NCBI GenBank assembly: GCA_947070915.1
Contig: CAMTDY010000046.1
Location: 1-16,786, forward strand
Reading direction: 5' to 3'
Origin: an uncultured Roseburia sp.
Lineage (GTDB): Bacteria > Bacillota > Clostridia > Lachnospirales > Lachnospiraceae
Length of the DNA: 16,786 bases
The position numbers and the translations under genes are program-made. Below are positions 7,577 through 14,624 of the stretch, piece after piece. A model generated the notes under the pieces. That model was not told the origin of the DNA. It did not search any database and saw nothing but the letters and a program-made list of their open reading frames with translations. Every line of letters begins with the position of its first letter. The first letter of the stretch is position 1.

Positions 7577-7776
7577 GAAGTTTCTATGCAGGATAAAGCT
7601 GTGGCGTTTTTTGATCTTGCTTATAATTTTTGCCGGTTGTGCATATCTAAACGGATAAAACTAAAATTGTTTTGTAACACAGTTTTTTCAAAATTGAAAC
7701 ACAACAGATACATAATTGCCTGATAAAATAAATATTGTAATCCTGCAAAATGCTTTTAGGGTTACTGTTTCTGACA

Positions 7777-7805
7777 TTGTATTGTGTTTGCCTGAATGTT
7801 ATAAT
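7777..7805 (+). promoter_or_regulatory. Predicted sigma-A promoter of the apbE operon
   Basis: Consensus -10 TATAAT (7800-7805) preceded by the extended -10 dinucleotide (TGT then TATAAT), and TTGTAT (7777-7782) as a partial -35 at a 17-base spacer. Transcription would start near 7812 and give a leader of about 135 bases before apbE, containing the stem-loop. Confidence 0.6.
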
Positions 7806-7820
7806 CATGACAGGGCTATT

Positions 7821-7926
7821 AAAAAATTTCCACCTGTGCGGTTGGATAGCGATTCATGGCAACCCCGCCCCATGCAATTCGCAAAACCTGTCAGCAAGCT
7901 GCCAGCCGCACAGTTGGAAATATTTT
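7821..7926 (+). promoter_or_regulatory. Long stem-loop in the apbE leader
   Basis: Arms 7821-7845 and 7902-7926 pair at 23 of 25 positions as RNA (one G-U wobble; mismatches C-U and A-A), with a 56-base loop that holds a further CATGG/CCATG hairpin. The right arm runs into a U-rich stretch and ends 20 bases before the apbE ATG. It may act as an attenuator, a stability element, or be a small mobile-element remnant. No known riboswitch consensus is recognisable. Confidence 0.55.
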
Positions 7927-7946
7927 GTTTATATTTAAGAGAAGAT

Positions 7947-8870
7947 ATGAGAGAAAAATCATTGCAAAAAATTTTTCCGGCCTTTGGCACGGTTAACTCC
8001 ATTACGCTTTATGGCGGTGCTGGGCCGGGAATAGCAGAACATATAAAAAAACGAAGTCTGGAGCTGCACCGGCGCTTCTCGTTTTTTGAACCGGGAAGCG
8101 ACATTTTCAGAATCAACGAACAGGCGGGCGGGCGCCCTGTGCCGGTCCATCCGGATACCTTGTTTGTCCTTTCCCACGCGCTGAATTATGGGAGGGAAAC
8201 AAAGGGGGCATTTGACATTACGGCGGGTGCGGCAGGCCGGTTGTGGCAGAATGCGCTTCGTTCTGCCAAAATTCCTTCCGAAGCGGATATTACAACATGC
8301 AGCAGCCTGAACGGTCTAAATGACCTGATATTGGACGAAGCGGACCAGACTGCATTTTTACGAAGAACCGGCCAGCAGATTGATCTGGGAGGAATCGCCA
8401 AGGGGTATGCAGCGGATGAGGCAGTAAGGATTCTGAAGAAATATAAGGTACATAACGCTCTTATCAATTTCGGCGGGACCGTGATTGCCATAGGCAGGGA
8501 ACAGAAAATTGGCATTCAAAACCCATATCAAAAAAATGGTGAGTCGATGGGGGATATTACAGTGAAAAACAAGGCAGTTGTGACCAGCGGTACTTATGAG
8601 CGTGGGTTCTTTTTGGATGGCAGGAGGTATCACCATATTATTGATCCGCATACGGGGTGGCCTACCGATTCCGGGCTTTTGTCTGTGACACTGACAGGCG
8701 GCTGCGCCATGGAGCTGGATGCGCTGGCAACAGCCCTATGCGTGATGGGTGAGGAAAGAGGGCTGCCTGTTTTGGATAGACATGGGATAGAGGCTGTTTT
8801 TATAAGAGACAGCGGGGAGATAAGGCTCACACGTGGGTTGCAGGAGAAATTTTTCCTAAAAAGCAAATAA
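7947..8870 (+). CDS. apbE: ApbE, FAD:protein FMN transferase
   Basis: Transfers FMN from FAD to a Thr or Ser of target proteins, in a Mg-dependent reaction. Family segments in order: FGTVNSITLYG (13-23), FDITAG (89-94), IDLGGIAKGYAADE (145-158), INFGGT (173-178), SGTYERGF (214-221), HHIIDPHTGWP (229-239) and ELDALATAL (256-264) with the Mg-binding Asp258. I chose ATG at 7947 (307 aa), which begins just before the conserved core. The frame remains open back to a TTG at 7716, but that part overlaps the promoter and stem-loop and has no family similarity. No signal peptide or lipobox is visible with this start, so the site of action is uncertain. The ribosome binding site is weak (AAGAGAAG). The substrate is almost certainly the next gene, 24 bases downstream, which carries the flavinylation motif. 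Confidence 0.95.
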   Translation: MREKSLQKIFPAFGTVNSITLYGGAGPGIAEHIKKRSLELHRRFSFFEPGSDIFRINEQAGGRPVPVHPDTLFVLSHALNYGRETKGAFDITAGAAGRLWQNALRSAKIPSEADITTCSSLNGLNDLILDEADQTAFLRRTGQQIDLGGIAKGYAADEAVRILKKYKVHNALINFGGTVIAIGREQKIGIQNPYQKNGESMGDITVKNKAVVTSGTYERGFFLDGRRYHHIIDPHTGWPTDSGLLSVTLTGGCAMELDALATALCVMGEERGLPVLDRHGIEAVFIRDSGEIRLTRGLQEKFFLKSK

Positions 8871-8894
8871 CTTTTATCCGGGAGGTATTCGTTT

Positions 8895-10217
8895 ATGAGT
8901 AAGAAACGTGGCTTTTTTACACAATTCATCCGGCATCTGGTTCAGCTTGCCGCTTTTATCCTGTTTCCGGGACTGTTTATCACGGTGCTTTCTGCATTGC
9001 GGGATCTGGTAACGGCACTTATGGATGGAAGCTTTTCTTTTGGCGGACTGTTTCCGCAGATTATTCTTGTTCTCATGGTATTGCTGGTCACTGCGCTGTG
9101 GGGGCGTTTTTTCTGCGGTTTTCTTTGTTCGTTCGGAATGCTGCAGGAGCTTCTTTTCTTTTTTCCCGGGCGGATTGTTTTTAGAAAGGTACGGATTCCG
9201 GAACGGTTTGATTCTGTAATGAAATATGTGAAATACGGCATCCTTGCTTTTATCGTAGCCGGCGTATGGATACTGGCGCTGCCGGTAGATTCCTCATGGA
9301 GTCCGTGGGGCGTGTTCGGGATGCTGGTTTCCGGAAATTGGTCAGTCGTTTCCCGGGCGATACCGACTGTGGGTTTTGTGCTGCTTTTGGCAATAGCCGC
9401 TGCGTCCCTGTTGGTTGAGCGCTTTTTCTGCCGCTATCTGTGTCCGCTGGGGGCATTGTTTGCCGTTGTTTCAAGAAAGAGGCTGTATAAAATCAGACGC
9501 CGCAGCGATACCTGCACAAACTGCGGGCTTTGTGCCAGGACATGCAGTATGGGGATTGATGTTCCGGGGAAGGATGCGGTAGTATCGGGGGAATGCATTC
9601 AGTGCATGCAGTGTCTTACTGCATGCCCCAAAGAAAGCCTGTCGGCAAACCCTGCCGGCGCGATAGCGGGAACTGCTGCGGCTGCGGCAATCGGGGGTAC
9701 GGTCCTTGTGGGAAATCTGGTATCTGTTCCTGCTGCTGAAACCGTATCGGAACAGCAGGTTACGGAAAAGAAAGCAAAGGGCAATTACAAAGATGGTGTT
9801 TACACAGGTAAGGGAGAAGGCTTCCGGGGAGCGACACAGGTGCAGGTTACGGTGGAAGATGGAAATATTGTGGATATTACGGTGCTTTCCTTTCAAGATG
9901 ACGGGGAGTTTTTCCGGAAAGCGCAGTCTGCCGTAATAAACGCAATCCTCGCGGAGCAGACGCCGGATGTCAATGCGGTCAGCGGTGCCACATTTTCCAG
10001 CAACAGCATTATGGATGCCGTTGCGGATGCGTTGGGAAGCGACTCGGGCAGGACGGAGCAGCCGGCAGGAGGAGAAAATGACTCCGAAACCGAACATCCG
10101 GAAGCAGGAACAGGCGGAGGAAACAGACATGGTTCAGGTCAGCCGGGCGTTGGCGGACATAGAGGAGGCTGGCGTGGTCAGCCGGGAGCAGGAAGACACA
10201 GGGGGAGGGAAAATTGA
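8895..10217 (+). CDS. NapH/NosR-like membrane Fe-S protein fused to FMN-binding domain
   Basis: Membrane electron carrier of 440 aa. About five hydrophobic segments (15-38, 53-70, 114-130, 158-174, 253-278). Paired Cys motifs FFCGFLCSFG (C74, C78) and FFCRYLCPLG (C179, C183) are those of NapH/NosR/RdxA-type proteins. Two [4Fe-4S] sites follow: C207, C210, C213, C217 and C234, C237, C240, C244. The FMN-binding domain (about 298-382) carries the ApbE target motif SGATFSS at 363-369, with Thr366 the expected attachment point. The helix at 253-278 would place this domain outside the cytoplasm while the clusters face inside, so electrons likely cross the membrane to the bound FMN. A Gly/His/Arg-rich tail (about 383-440) ends the protein. 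GGAGG lies 9 bases before the ATG. Donor and acceptor are unknown. Confidence 0.92.
   Translation: MSKKRGFFTQFIRHLVQLAAFILFPGLFITVLSALRDLVTALMDGSFSFGGLFPQIILVLMVLLVTALWGRFFCGFLCSFGMLQELLFFFPGRIVFRKVRIPERFDSVMKYVKYGILAFIVAGVWILALPVDSSWSPWGVFGMLVSGNWSVVSRAIPTVGFVLLLAIAAASLLVERFFCRYLCPLGALFAVVSRKRLYKIRRRSDTCTNCGLCARTCSMGIDVPGKDAVVSGECIQCMQCLTACPKESLSANPAGAIAGTAAAAAIGGTVLVGNLVSVPAAETVSEQQVTEKKAKGNYKDGVYTGKGEGFRGATQVQVTVEDGNIVDITVLSFQDDGEFFRKAQSAVINAILAEQTPDVNAVSGATFSSNSIMDAVADALGSDSGRTEQPAGGENDSETEHPEAGTGGGNRHGSGQPGVGGHRGGWRGQPGAGRHRGREN
10137..10205 (+). repeat. Low-complexity repeat encoding the Gly/His/Arg-rich tail
   Basis: Two imperfect units beginning GGTCAGCCGGG at 10137 and 10176 encode SGQPGVGGHRG and RGQPGAGRHRG. 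The region is purine-rich and unlike the rest of the gene, which suggests slippage-prone variable sequence. Confidence 0.6.
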
Positions 10218-10248
10218 TGGAGAAATTCAGTTTAGGAAAAACATTTTG

Positions 10249-10254
10249 AGGAGG
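10249..10254 (+). promoter_or_regulatory. Ribosome binding site supporting a TTG start
   Basis: Perfect AGGAGG, 8 bases before TTG at 10263. It fixes the start of the DUF5714-type gene, since no ATG with such a site is available nearby. Confidence 0.85.
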
Positions 10255-10262
10255 AAAGTGCA

Positions 10263-10958
10263 TTGAAAGAGGAATGTTTAATATGTGAAGCACCGCTTGT
10301 CTATTTAAAGACAGATGAGATAATGGAGTGCGCTGTATGCCATAAAAAAGAAAACAGTAAGGCCAGATGTGCGAAGGGGCATTATGTCTGTAATGAGTGC
10401 CATACGAAGGGGATGGACGCCATTATTGCATTATGCCTGAAAGAAACATCAAAAAATCCGGTCAGGATTGTAAAAAAGCTAATGGATCAGCCGTTTTGCC
10501 ATATGCATGGACCGGAACACCATGTCATGGTTGGCGCTGCGCTGCTGACGGCATATAAAAATGCCGGCGGGAATATTGAACTGCGTCAGGCGCTGATTGA
10601 GATGATGAACAGGGGAAAGAGCGTCCCGGGCGGAGCGTGCGGGTTCTGGGGCGCCTGCGGGGCAGGTATCAGTACAGGCATGTTTATTTCAATTATCTCT
10701 AACTCTACGCCGTTAGCAGTTGAGCCGTTTGGCTTGTCCCATTTAATGACGTCAAAAGCTCTGGAACAGATAGGAGTGGTTGGCGGTCCCCGATGCTGCA
10801 AAAGGGATTCGTTTCTTTCCATCCTTGCAGCGATTGATTTTGTTGAACAGCATTTTCAGATTAGCATGGAAAAGACGGAAACAGTATGCAGTTATTCGGC
10901 ACAAAATAATCAGTGCATTGGAAAACGCTGCCCGTTTTCAGGGGATTGGCTTCATTAA
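10263..10958 (+). CDS. DUF5714-type Cys/His-rich protein
   Basis: 231 aa from a TTG start with a perfect ribosome binding site, 45 bases after the Fe-S/FMN protein, so probably the third gene of the operon. The N-terminal 50 residues hold Cys pairs (C5/C8, C23/C26, C36, C43/C46) like a zinc ribbon. The core has CHMHGPEHH (79-87), PGGACGFWGACGAGISTG (122-139), the GGPRCCKRDS segment (174-183) and CIGKRCPF near the end. I recognise this pattern from memory as DUF5714, a family in anaerobes with no established function. The conserved His and Cys clusters suggest metal or Fe-S binding. No membrane anchor or signal is clear. The link to flavin-based electron transfer is inferred only from position. 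Confidence 0.8.
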   Translation: MKEECLICEAPLVYLKTDEIMECAVCHKKENSKARCAKGHYVCNECHTKGMDAIIALCLKETSKNPVRIVKKLMDQPFCHMHGPEHHVMVGAALLTAYKNAGGNIELRQALIEMMNRGKSVPGGACGFWGACGAGISTGMFISIISNSTPLAVEPFGLSHLMTSKALEQIGVVGGPRCCKRDSFLSILAAIDFVEQHFQISMEKTETVCSYSAQNNQCIGKRCPFSGDWLH

Positions 10959-10998
10959 TCTTTTCAGCCTCCGGTATTTTTTGGATTTTACTTGACAC

Positions 10999-11028
10999 GG
11001 ACACATTTATGTGCCCCATGACTATTTT
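10999..11028 (+). terminator. Weak terminator candidate between convergent genes
   Basis: GG-A-CACA (10999-11005) / TGTG-C-CC (11010-11016) around a TTTA loop, one mismatch, followed at a distance by TATTTTT (11022-11028). It lies between the convergent DUF5714-type gene and dusB. The stem is short and the T-run is displaced, so this is tentative. Confidence 0.3.
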
Positions 11029-11052
11029 TCCTATACCCATACCACCCCAGAA

Positions 11053-12036
11053 TTAACCACAAAAGCTCTCAAGTATCCTCTCCAGGTCCTCCATCCTTTC
11101 AATCTCATTTACCCGGCGCCTCATGGCTGCAGAATGGGGATACCCGGAAGTGTACCAGGCAAAATGCGACCTCATCTCCCGTATGCCATAAAACTCTCCC
11201 TTCCATTCCGTCTGCATCCTGGCATGGCGCAGGATCATCTGTGCCAGCTCCGGCAGTTCTGGTCTGGAAAGTTCCTCGCCGGTCTTCAGATAATGGTGGA
11301 TCTGAGGAAAAATCCATGGATTTCCCCTGGCTCCCCGCCCGATCATCAGCGCATCACAGCCTGTCTCCATAAACATCTGCTCCGCATCCCTGCCGGTAAA
11401 GATATCTCCGTTTCCGATCACCGGTATGGACACTGCTTCTTTCACCCGGCGGATGACGCCCCAGTCCGCTCTTCCGCTGTAATATTGCTCTCTGGTCCTT
11501 CCGTGGACGGCAACAGCCGACGCCCCTGCCGCCTCTGCCGCTTTCGCCAGATCCACCGCCTGCTCTTCCCCATCCAGAAATCCCTTCCGGAATTTTACCG
11601 TCACCGGCTTATGCACCGCCTTCACCGTCTCCCGGATGATCTTCTCTGCCAGAGGGATATTTTTTAAGAGGGCAGAACCCTCCCCGTTATTGACGACCTT
11701 CGGCACCGGACATCCCATATTGATATCCAGGATGTCAAAATTCCGCTCTTCAATCTTCGCCGCCATACTGCTGATGATCTCCGGATCCGATCCAAAGAGC
11801 TGCAACGCCACTGGACGTTCTTCCTCCTTTACCTCAAGGAGGGCTTCTGTATTCTTGCTGTTATAATAGATTCCCTTGGCGCTGACCATCTCGGTATAGA
11901 TCAGGTCCGCCCCCTGTTCTTTGCATAACAAACGAAAAGGCAGGTCCGTTACCCCTGCCATCGGTGCCAGAATCAGTTTTCCGGGCACTGCCACATCTCC
12001 GATCCGCCATGACTCATCTGCTCTCATCCGGTTCAT
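11053..12036 (-). CDS. dusB: tRNA-dihydrouridine synthase (DusB-like)
   Basis: FMN-dependent enzyme that reduces uridine to dihydrouridine in tRNA, 327 aa, full length. TIM-barrel features: APMAGVTDLPFR (24-35), catalytic Cys109 in INMGCPVPKVV, Lys148 in TVKFRKG, His178 in VHGRTREQYY, GNGDI (208-212) and the FMN phosphate segment GRGARGNPW (233-241). The ATG at 12036 overlaps the end of coaX by 23 bases and has GGAAG 5 bases upstream; a second ATG three codons later is also possible. Overlap indicates coupling to coaX. Some annotation schemes would only say dus; the NMGCPVPK segment favours the DusB group. Confidence 0.95.
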   Translation of the reverse strand: MNRMRADESWRIGDVAVPGKLILAPMAGVTDLPFRLLCKEQGADLIYTEMVSAKGIYYNSKNTEALLEVKEEERPVALQLFGSDPEIISSMAAKIEERNFDILDINMGCPVPKVVNNGEGSALLKNIPLAEKIIRETVKAVHKPVTVKFRKGFLDGEEQAVDLAKAAEAAGASAVAVHGRTREQYYSGRADWGVIRRVKEAVSIPVIGNGDIFTGRDAEQMFMETGCDALMIGRGARGNPWIFPQIHHYLKTGEELSRPELPELAQMILRHARMQTEWKGEFYGIREMRSHFAWYTSGYPHSAAMRRRVNEIERMEDLERILESFCG

Positions 12037-12829
12037 CGGTACTTCCTTTCTTTTTTTCTGCTGCCTTCGTCTTTTCGTAGATCAGACGGGTTCCCTGAAG
12101 AGTAAGATTTGGGTCATAAATATCGATCAGCTCCGTCTCCTCCGAAATACTTCTCCCGAGGCCTCCTGTCGCCACAACTTTAATATTCCCAATGGCAGAT
12201 TCTTCCTTTATTTTGCGGATAATATATTCCGTCTGGCCGATGGTTCCATAGAGCAATCCTGCCTGCATACTGGTTATGGTGTTTTTCGCAAGGATTGAAT
12301 CCGGCTTTTTGATCTCGATCTCCGGAAGCTGTGCGGCACTTGACCAGAGAGCTTTCGCACTGATCTTTATCCCTGGACAGGTAACACGGGCGGCAAACAC
12401 GCCCTCTCCCGTTACCAGGTCATAAGTGGTGGCGGTGCCATAATCGATAACGATCACCGGTCCCCCGTATAATTCATAGGCACCCACCGCATCCACGATA
12501 CGGTCCGCCCCGATCTCCCCCGGATTGGAAGCCGCAATATGAATTCCTGTTTTCGTACCATTTCCCACAACATAAGGAGTCGTGTGAAAATATTTCTTTA
12601 TCCCGCTTACCAGGGAATACATAACCTTGGGAACGACAGAGGCAATGATCACATCCTGGATCTGAAATTCCTGGATCTCATGTCTCGCCAGCGCTTCCAA
12701 AATGGCTTCCCCGAATTCATTGGAGGTTCTGGGAAGATTCGTCGTCAAACGAAAAGTAAAACGAAGTTCCTCTCCCTCAAACACTCCAAAGGTCAGATTG
12801 GTATTCCCAATATCTATCGCAAGTAACAT
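12014..12829 (-). CDS. coaX: Type III pantothenate kinase
   Basis: Phosphorylates pantothenate, the first step of coenzyme A synthesis; type III enzymes are insensitive to CoA feedback. 271 aa. Motifs: DIGNTN (6-11) with catalytic Asp6, GTKTGI (91-96), GADR (107-110) with Asp109, IDYGTATTYD (128-137), CPGIKIS (151-157) and TGGLG (221-225). The C-terminal dozen residues (EKKKGSTDEPDESR) are an extra charged tail, which is also where the dusB start overlaps. ATG at 12829 with AGGAT just upstream. It follows the DUF6145-type gene after 71 bases with no clear terminator, so it may share the upstream transcript. Confidence 0.97.
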   Translation of the reverse strand: MLLAIDIGNTNLTFGVFEGEELRFTFRLTTNLPRTSNEFGEAILEALARHEIQEFQIQDVIIASVVPKVMYSLVSGIKKYFHTTPYVVGNGTKTGIHIAASNPGEIGADRIVDAVGAYELYGGPVIVIDYGTATTYDLVTGEGVFAARVTCPGIKISAKALWSSAAQLPEIEIKKPDSILAKNTITSMQAGLLYGTIGQTEYIIRKIKEESAIGNIKVVATGGLGRSISEETELIDIYDPNLTLQGTRLIYEKTKAAEKKKGSTDEPDESR

Positions 12830-12900
12830 TTATCCTGTCCATCCTCTTATCTCATATTTCTTCTCATTCACGCACGCAGACACCCGCAGGGCGAAACCTG

Positions 12901-13215
12901 TCACAAAAAGAAACTGCGGTAATATTCCTCCAGTCCCTCCAGCAGTTCTCCATGTTCCTGGCGCAGCTGTTTGATCTTCAGATAGCTTCCGATCTCGTCA
13001 TAAAAGAAGTCATTCTCCTTGGCTGTTGTCGACAGATACAGCGTTCCATCCTCTTCAAACTCCATCGTGAACACGCCGCCTACATCTGTAGTAAGCATAA
13101 CACTCAGAATCTTTAATTCCTCTTTTACTCCCGTCGGAAGGGAGTCGTATCTGGGATTCAAATAAAATTTCTGCTCGTAAGCGCTGCAGGCACAGAGCAC
13201 CTGTTTTTCATCCAT
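12901..13215 (-). CDS. DUF6145-type small protein
   Basis: 104 aa from ATG at 13215, which shares one base with the citrate synthase stop (TGATG) and has AAAGAGGG upstream. The frame is open to 13263, but that extension lies inside citrate synthase and is not needed. Soluble acidic protein; visible features are LCACSAYEQKFYLNP near the N-terminus, a beta-like segment GGVFTMEFEEDGTLYLST and a helical C-terminus with EIGSYLKIKQLRQEH. I recognise this from memory as DUF6145, of unknown function. Tight coupling to citrate synthase suggests related expression, but no function can be stated. Confidence 0.8.
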   Translation of the reverse strand: MDEKQVLCACSAYEQKFYLNPRYDSLPTGVKEELKILSVMLTTDVGGVFTMEFEEDGTLYLSTTAKENDFFYDEIGSYLKIKQLRQEHGELLEGLEEYYRSFFL

Positions 13216-14594
13216 CAGCCCTCTTTCCTTTCGCTCATCGGCACATATGGTTTGTGAGGACACACCGCTTTGTATGCGGGACGTATGATCTTTCCGGCAT
13301 TAACCAGCTCTTCCAGACGGTGGGCACTCCAGCCCGCAATTCGTCCAATGGCAAAAATCGGCGTGTAAAGCTCTGTCGGCAGCTCCAGCATACTATATAC
13401 CAGCCCGCTGTAAAAGTCAATGTTCGCGCTGACTCCTTTATAGATATGGCGCTCGTTGGCAATGACTTCCGGTGCCAGCCGCTCCACCTTTTCATAAAGA
13501 GCATATTCTGCCATCATATTCTTTTCCTCAGAAAGTTTCCGCACAAAATGACGGAAAGTCTTTGCACGGGGATCCGAGATGGAATACACCGCATGCCCCA
13601 TTCCATAGATCAATCCGGATTTATCAAAGGCCTGACGGTTCAACAGTGCTGTCAGGTATGTCCGGATCTCATTTTCATCTTCCCAGTCTTCCAGATTTTT
13701 TTTCATATCCTCAAACATCAGTGACACTTTTTTATTGGCGCCGCCATGACGGGGTCCTTTCAGGGATCCCAGGGAAGCAGAGATCGCCGCATAGGTATCC
13801 GTTCCAGAGGAAGTCACCACATGATCCGTAAAAGTGGAGTTATTTCCTCCGCCATGCTCCGCATGAAGTACCAGGGCAATATCTAAAATTTTGGCCTCAA
13901 GAGGCGAGAACTGGCTGTCTGGACGGAGCATATGTAAAATATTTTCCGCTGTGGAATATTCCTTTTTGGGCGGGTGCAGGAAAAAGCTGCTGCCCTCGTG
14001 AAAATAATTCGCCGCCTGGTAGCCATACACAGCAAACATCGGCAGAAGCGCTACCAGTTCCAGACACTGGCGCAGCACATTCTCCGTAGAAGTGTCGTCT
14101 GCCTTTTCATCATAAGAATAAAGAGTCAGAACACTTCTTCCCAGCGTATTCATCAGATCCGCACTAGGCGCTTTCATAATGATATCCCTCACAAAACTGG
14201 TCGGGAGGCTTTTACGGTATTCCGCAAGAACATCTTTGAGATCTTCGAGCTGGCTCTCTGTGGGCAGATCGCCAAACAGAAGCAGGTATACCACCTCCTC
14301 ATAGCCGAAGCGTTTTTCCTGGAGAAATCCTCCCACGATCTCTTCAATATCAATCCCCTGATAAAAAAGCTTTCCCTCACAGGGCACCATCTCATGGTCA
14401 ACCACGGTATAAGAACGGATCTCCGAAACTTCTGTAAGTCCTGTCAGGACACCCTGTCCATTCAGGTCCCTGAGACCGCGTTTCACCTCATATTTATCAA
14501 ACAAAGTAGAGTCAATCGTGCTGCTGGCTTCACACACATCCGCCATTTTCTGTATCCAATCATGTCTGTATCCCAAATCAAGGTTGTTATTCAT
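13215..14594 (-). CDS. citZ: Citrate synthase
   Basis: Condenses oxaloacetate and acetyl-CoA to citrate. 459 aa, longer than the usual 370-430 because of an N-terminal extension before the core. Catalytic and substrate-binding segments: LHAEHGGGNNSTF (243-255) with His247, GPRHGGAN (280-287), GMGHAVY (331-337) with His334, and NIDFYSG (391-397) with Asp393. A 2-methylcitrate synthase is a possible alternative, but no prp genes are nearby. ATG at 14594 has AGGAGG 6 bases upstream. It lies 30 bases after argF and overlaps the next gene, so argF-citZ-DUF6145 is very likely one operon. In anaerobes this enzyme mainly feeds 2-oxoglutarate and glutamate synthesis, which fits its pairing with arginine synthesis. 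Confidence 0.95.
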   Translation of the reverse strand: MNNNLDLGYRHDWIQKMADVCEASSTIDSTLFDKYEVKRGLRDLNGQGVLTGLTEVSEIRSYTVVDHEMVPCEGKLFYQGIDIEEIVGGFLQEKRFGYEEVVYLLLFGDLPTESQLEDLKDVLAEYRKSLPTSFVRDIIMKAPSADLMNTLGRSVLTLYSYDEKADDTSTENVLRQCLELVALLPMFAVYGYQAANYFHEGSSFFLHPPKKEYSTAENILHMLRPDSQFSPLEAKILDIALVLHAEHGGGNNSTFTDHVVTSSGTDTYAAISASLGSLKGPRHGGANKKVSLMFEDMKKNLEDWEDENEIRTYLTALLNRQAFDKSGLIYGMGHAVYSISDPRAKTFRHFVRKLSEEKNMMAEYALYEKVERLAPEVIANERHIYKGVSANIDFYSGLVYSMLELPTELYTPIFAIGRIAGWSAHRLEELVNAGKIIRPAYKAVCPHKPYVPMSERKEG

Positions 14595-14624
14595 ATTGGC
14601 CCTCCTTTTCCTTTATACATCTGC

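Larger units (their letters stand above)
7467..7946. other. 480-base gene-free stretch before apbE
   Basis: I see no convincing gene. From left to right: a GC-rich block with nested palindromes (7472-7577), an AT-rich stretch (about 7610-7770), an extended -10 promoter (7777-7805) and a long stem-loop (7821-7926). The short open frames here have no ribosome binding site or family signature. Confidence 0.7.

Noticed and set aside
7523..7723. 66-codon plus-strand frame in the spacer before apbE
   Set aside because: Non-ATG start inside the palindromic block, no ribosome binding site, no recognisable motif.
7750..7938. 62-codon frame starting with a hydrophobic segment (MLLGLLFLTLYCV)
   Set aside because: Overlaps the promoter and the stem-loop, has no ribosome binding site and loses membrane character after the first third.
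7806..7946. FMN riboswitch in the apbE leader
   Set aside because: The conserved FMN-aptamer sequence blocks are absent; the stem-loop is a simple long hairpin.
9471..10130. Long minus-strand open frame opposite the Fe-S/FMN gene
   Set aside because: Lies wholly inside a well-supported gene; Arg/Cys-rich antisense composition and no family motif.
11011..11667. 218-codon plus-strand frame opposite dusB
   Set aside because: Pro/His/Arg-rich shadow; dusB on the other strand is certain.
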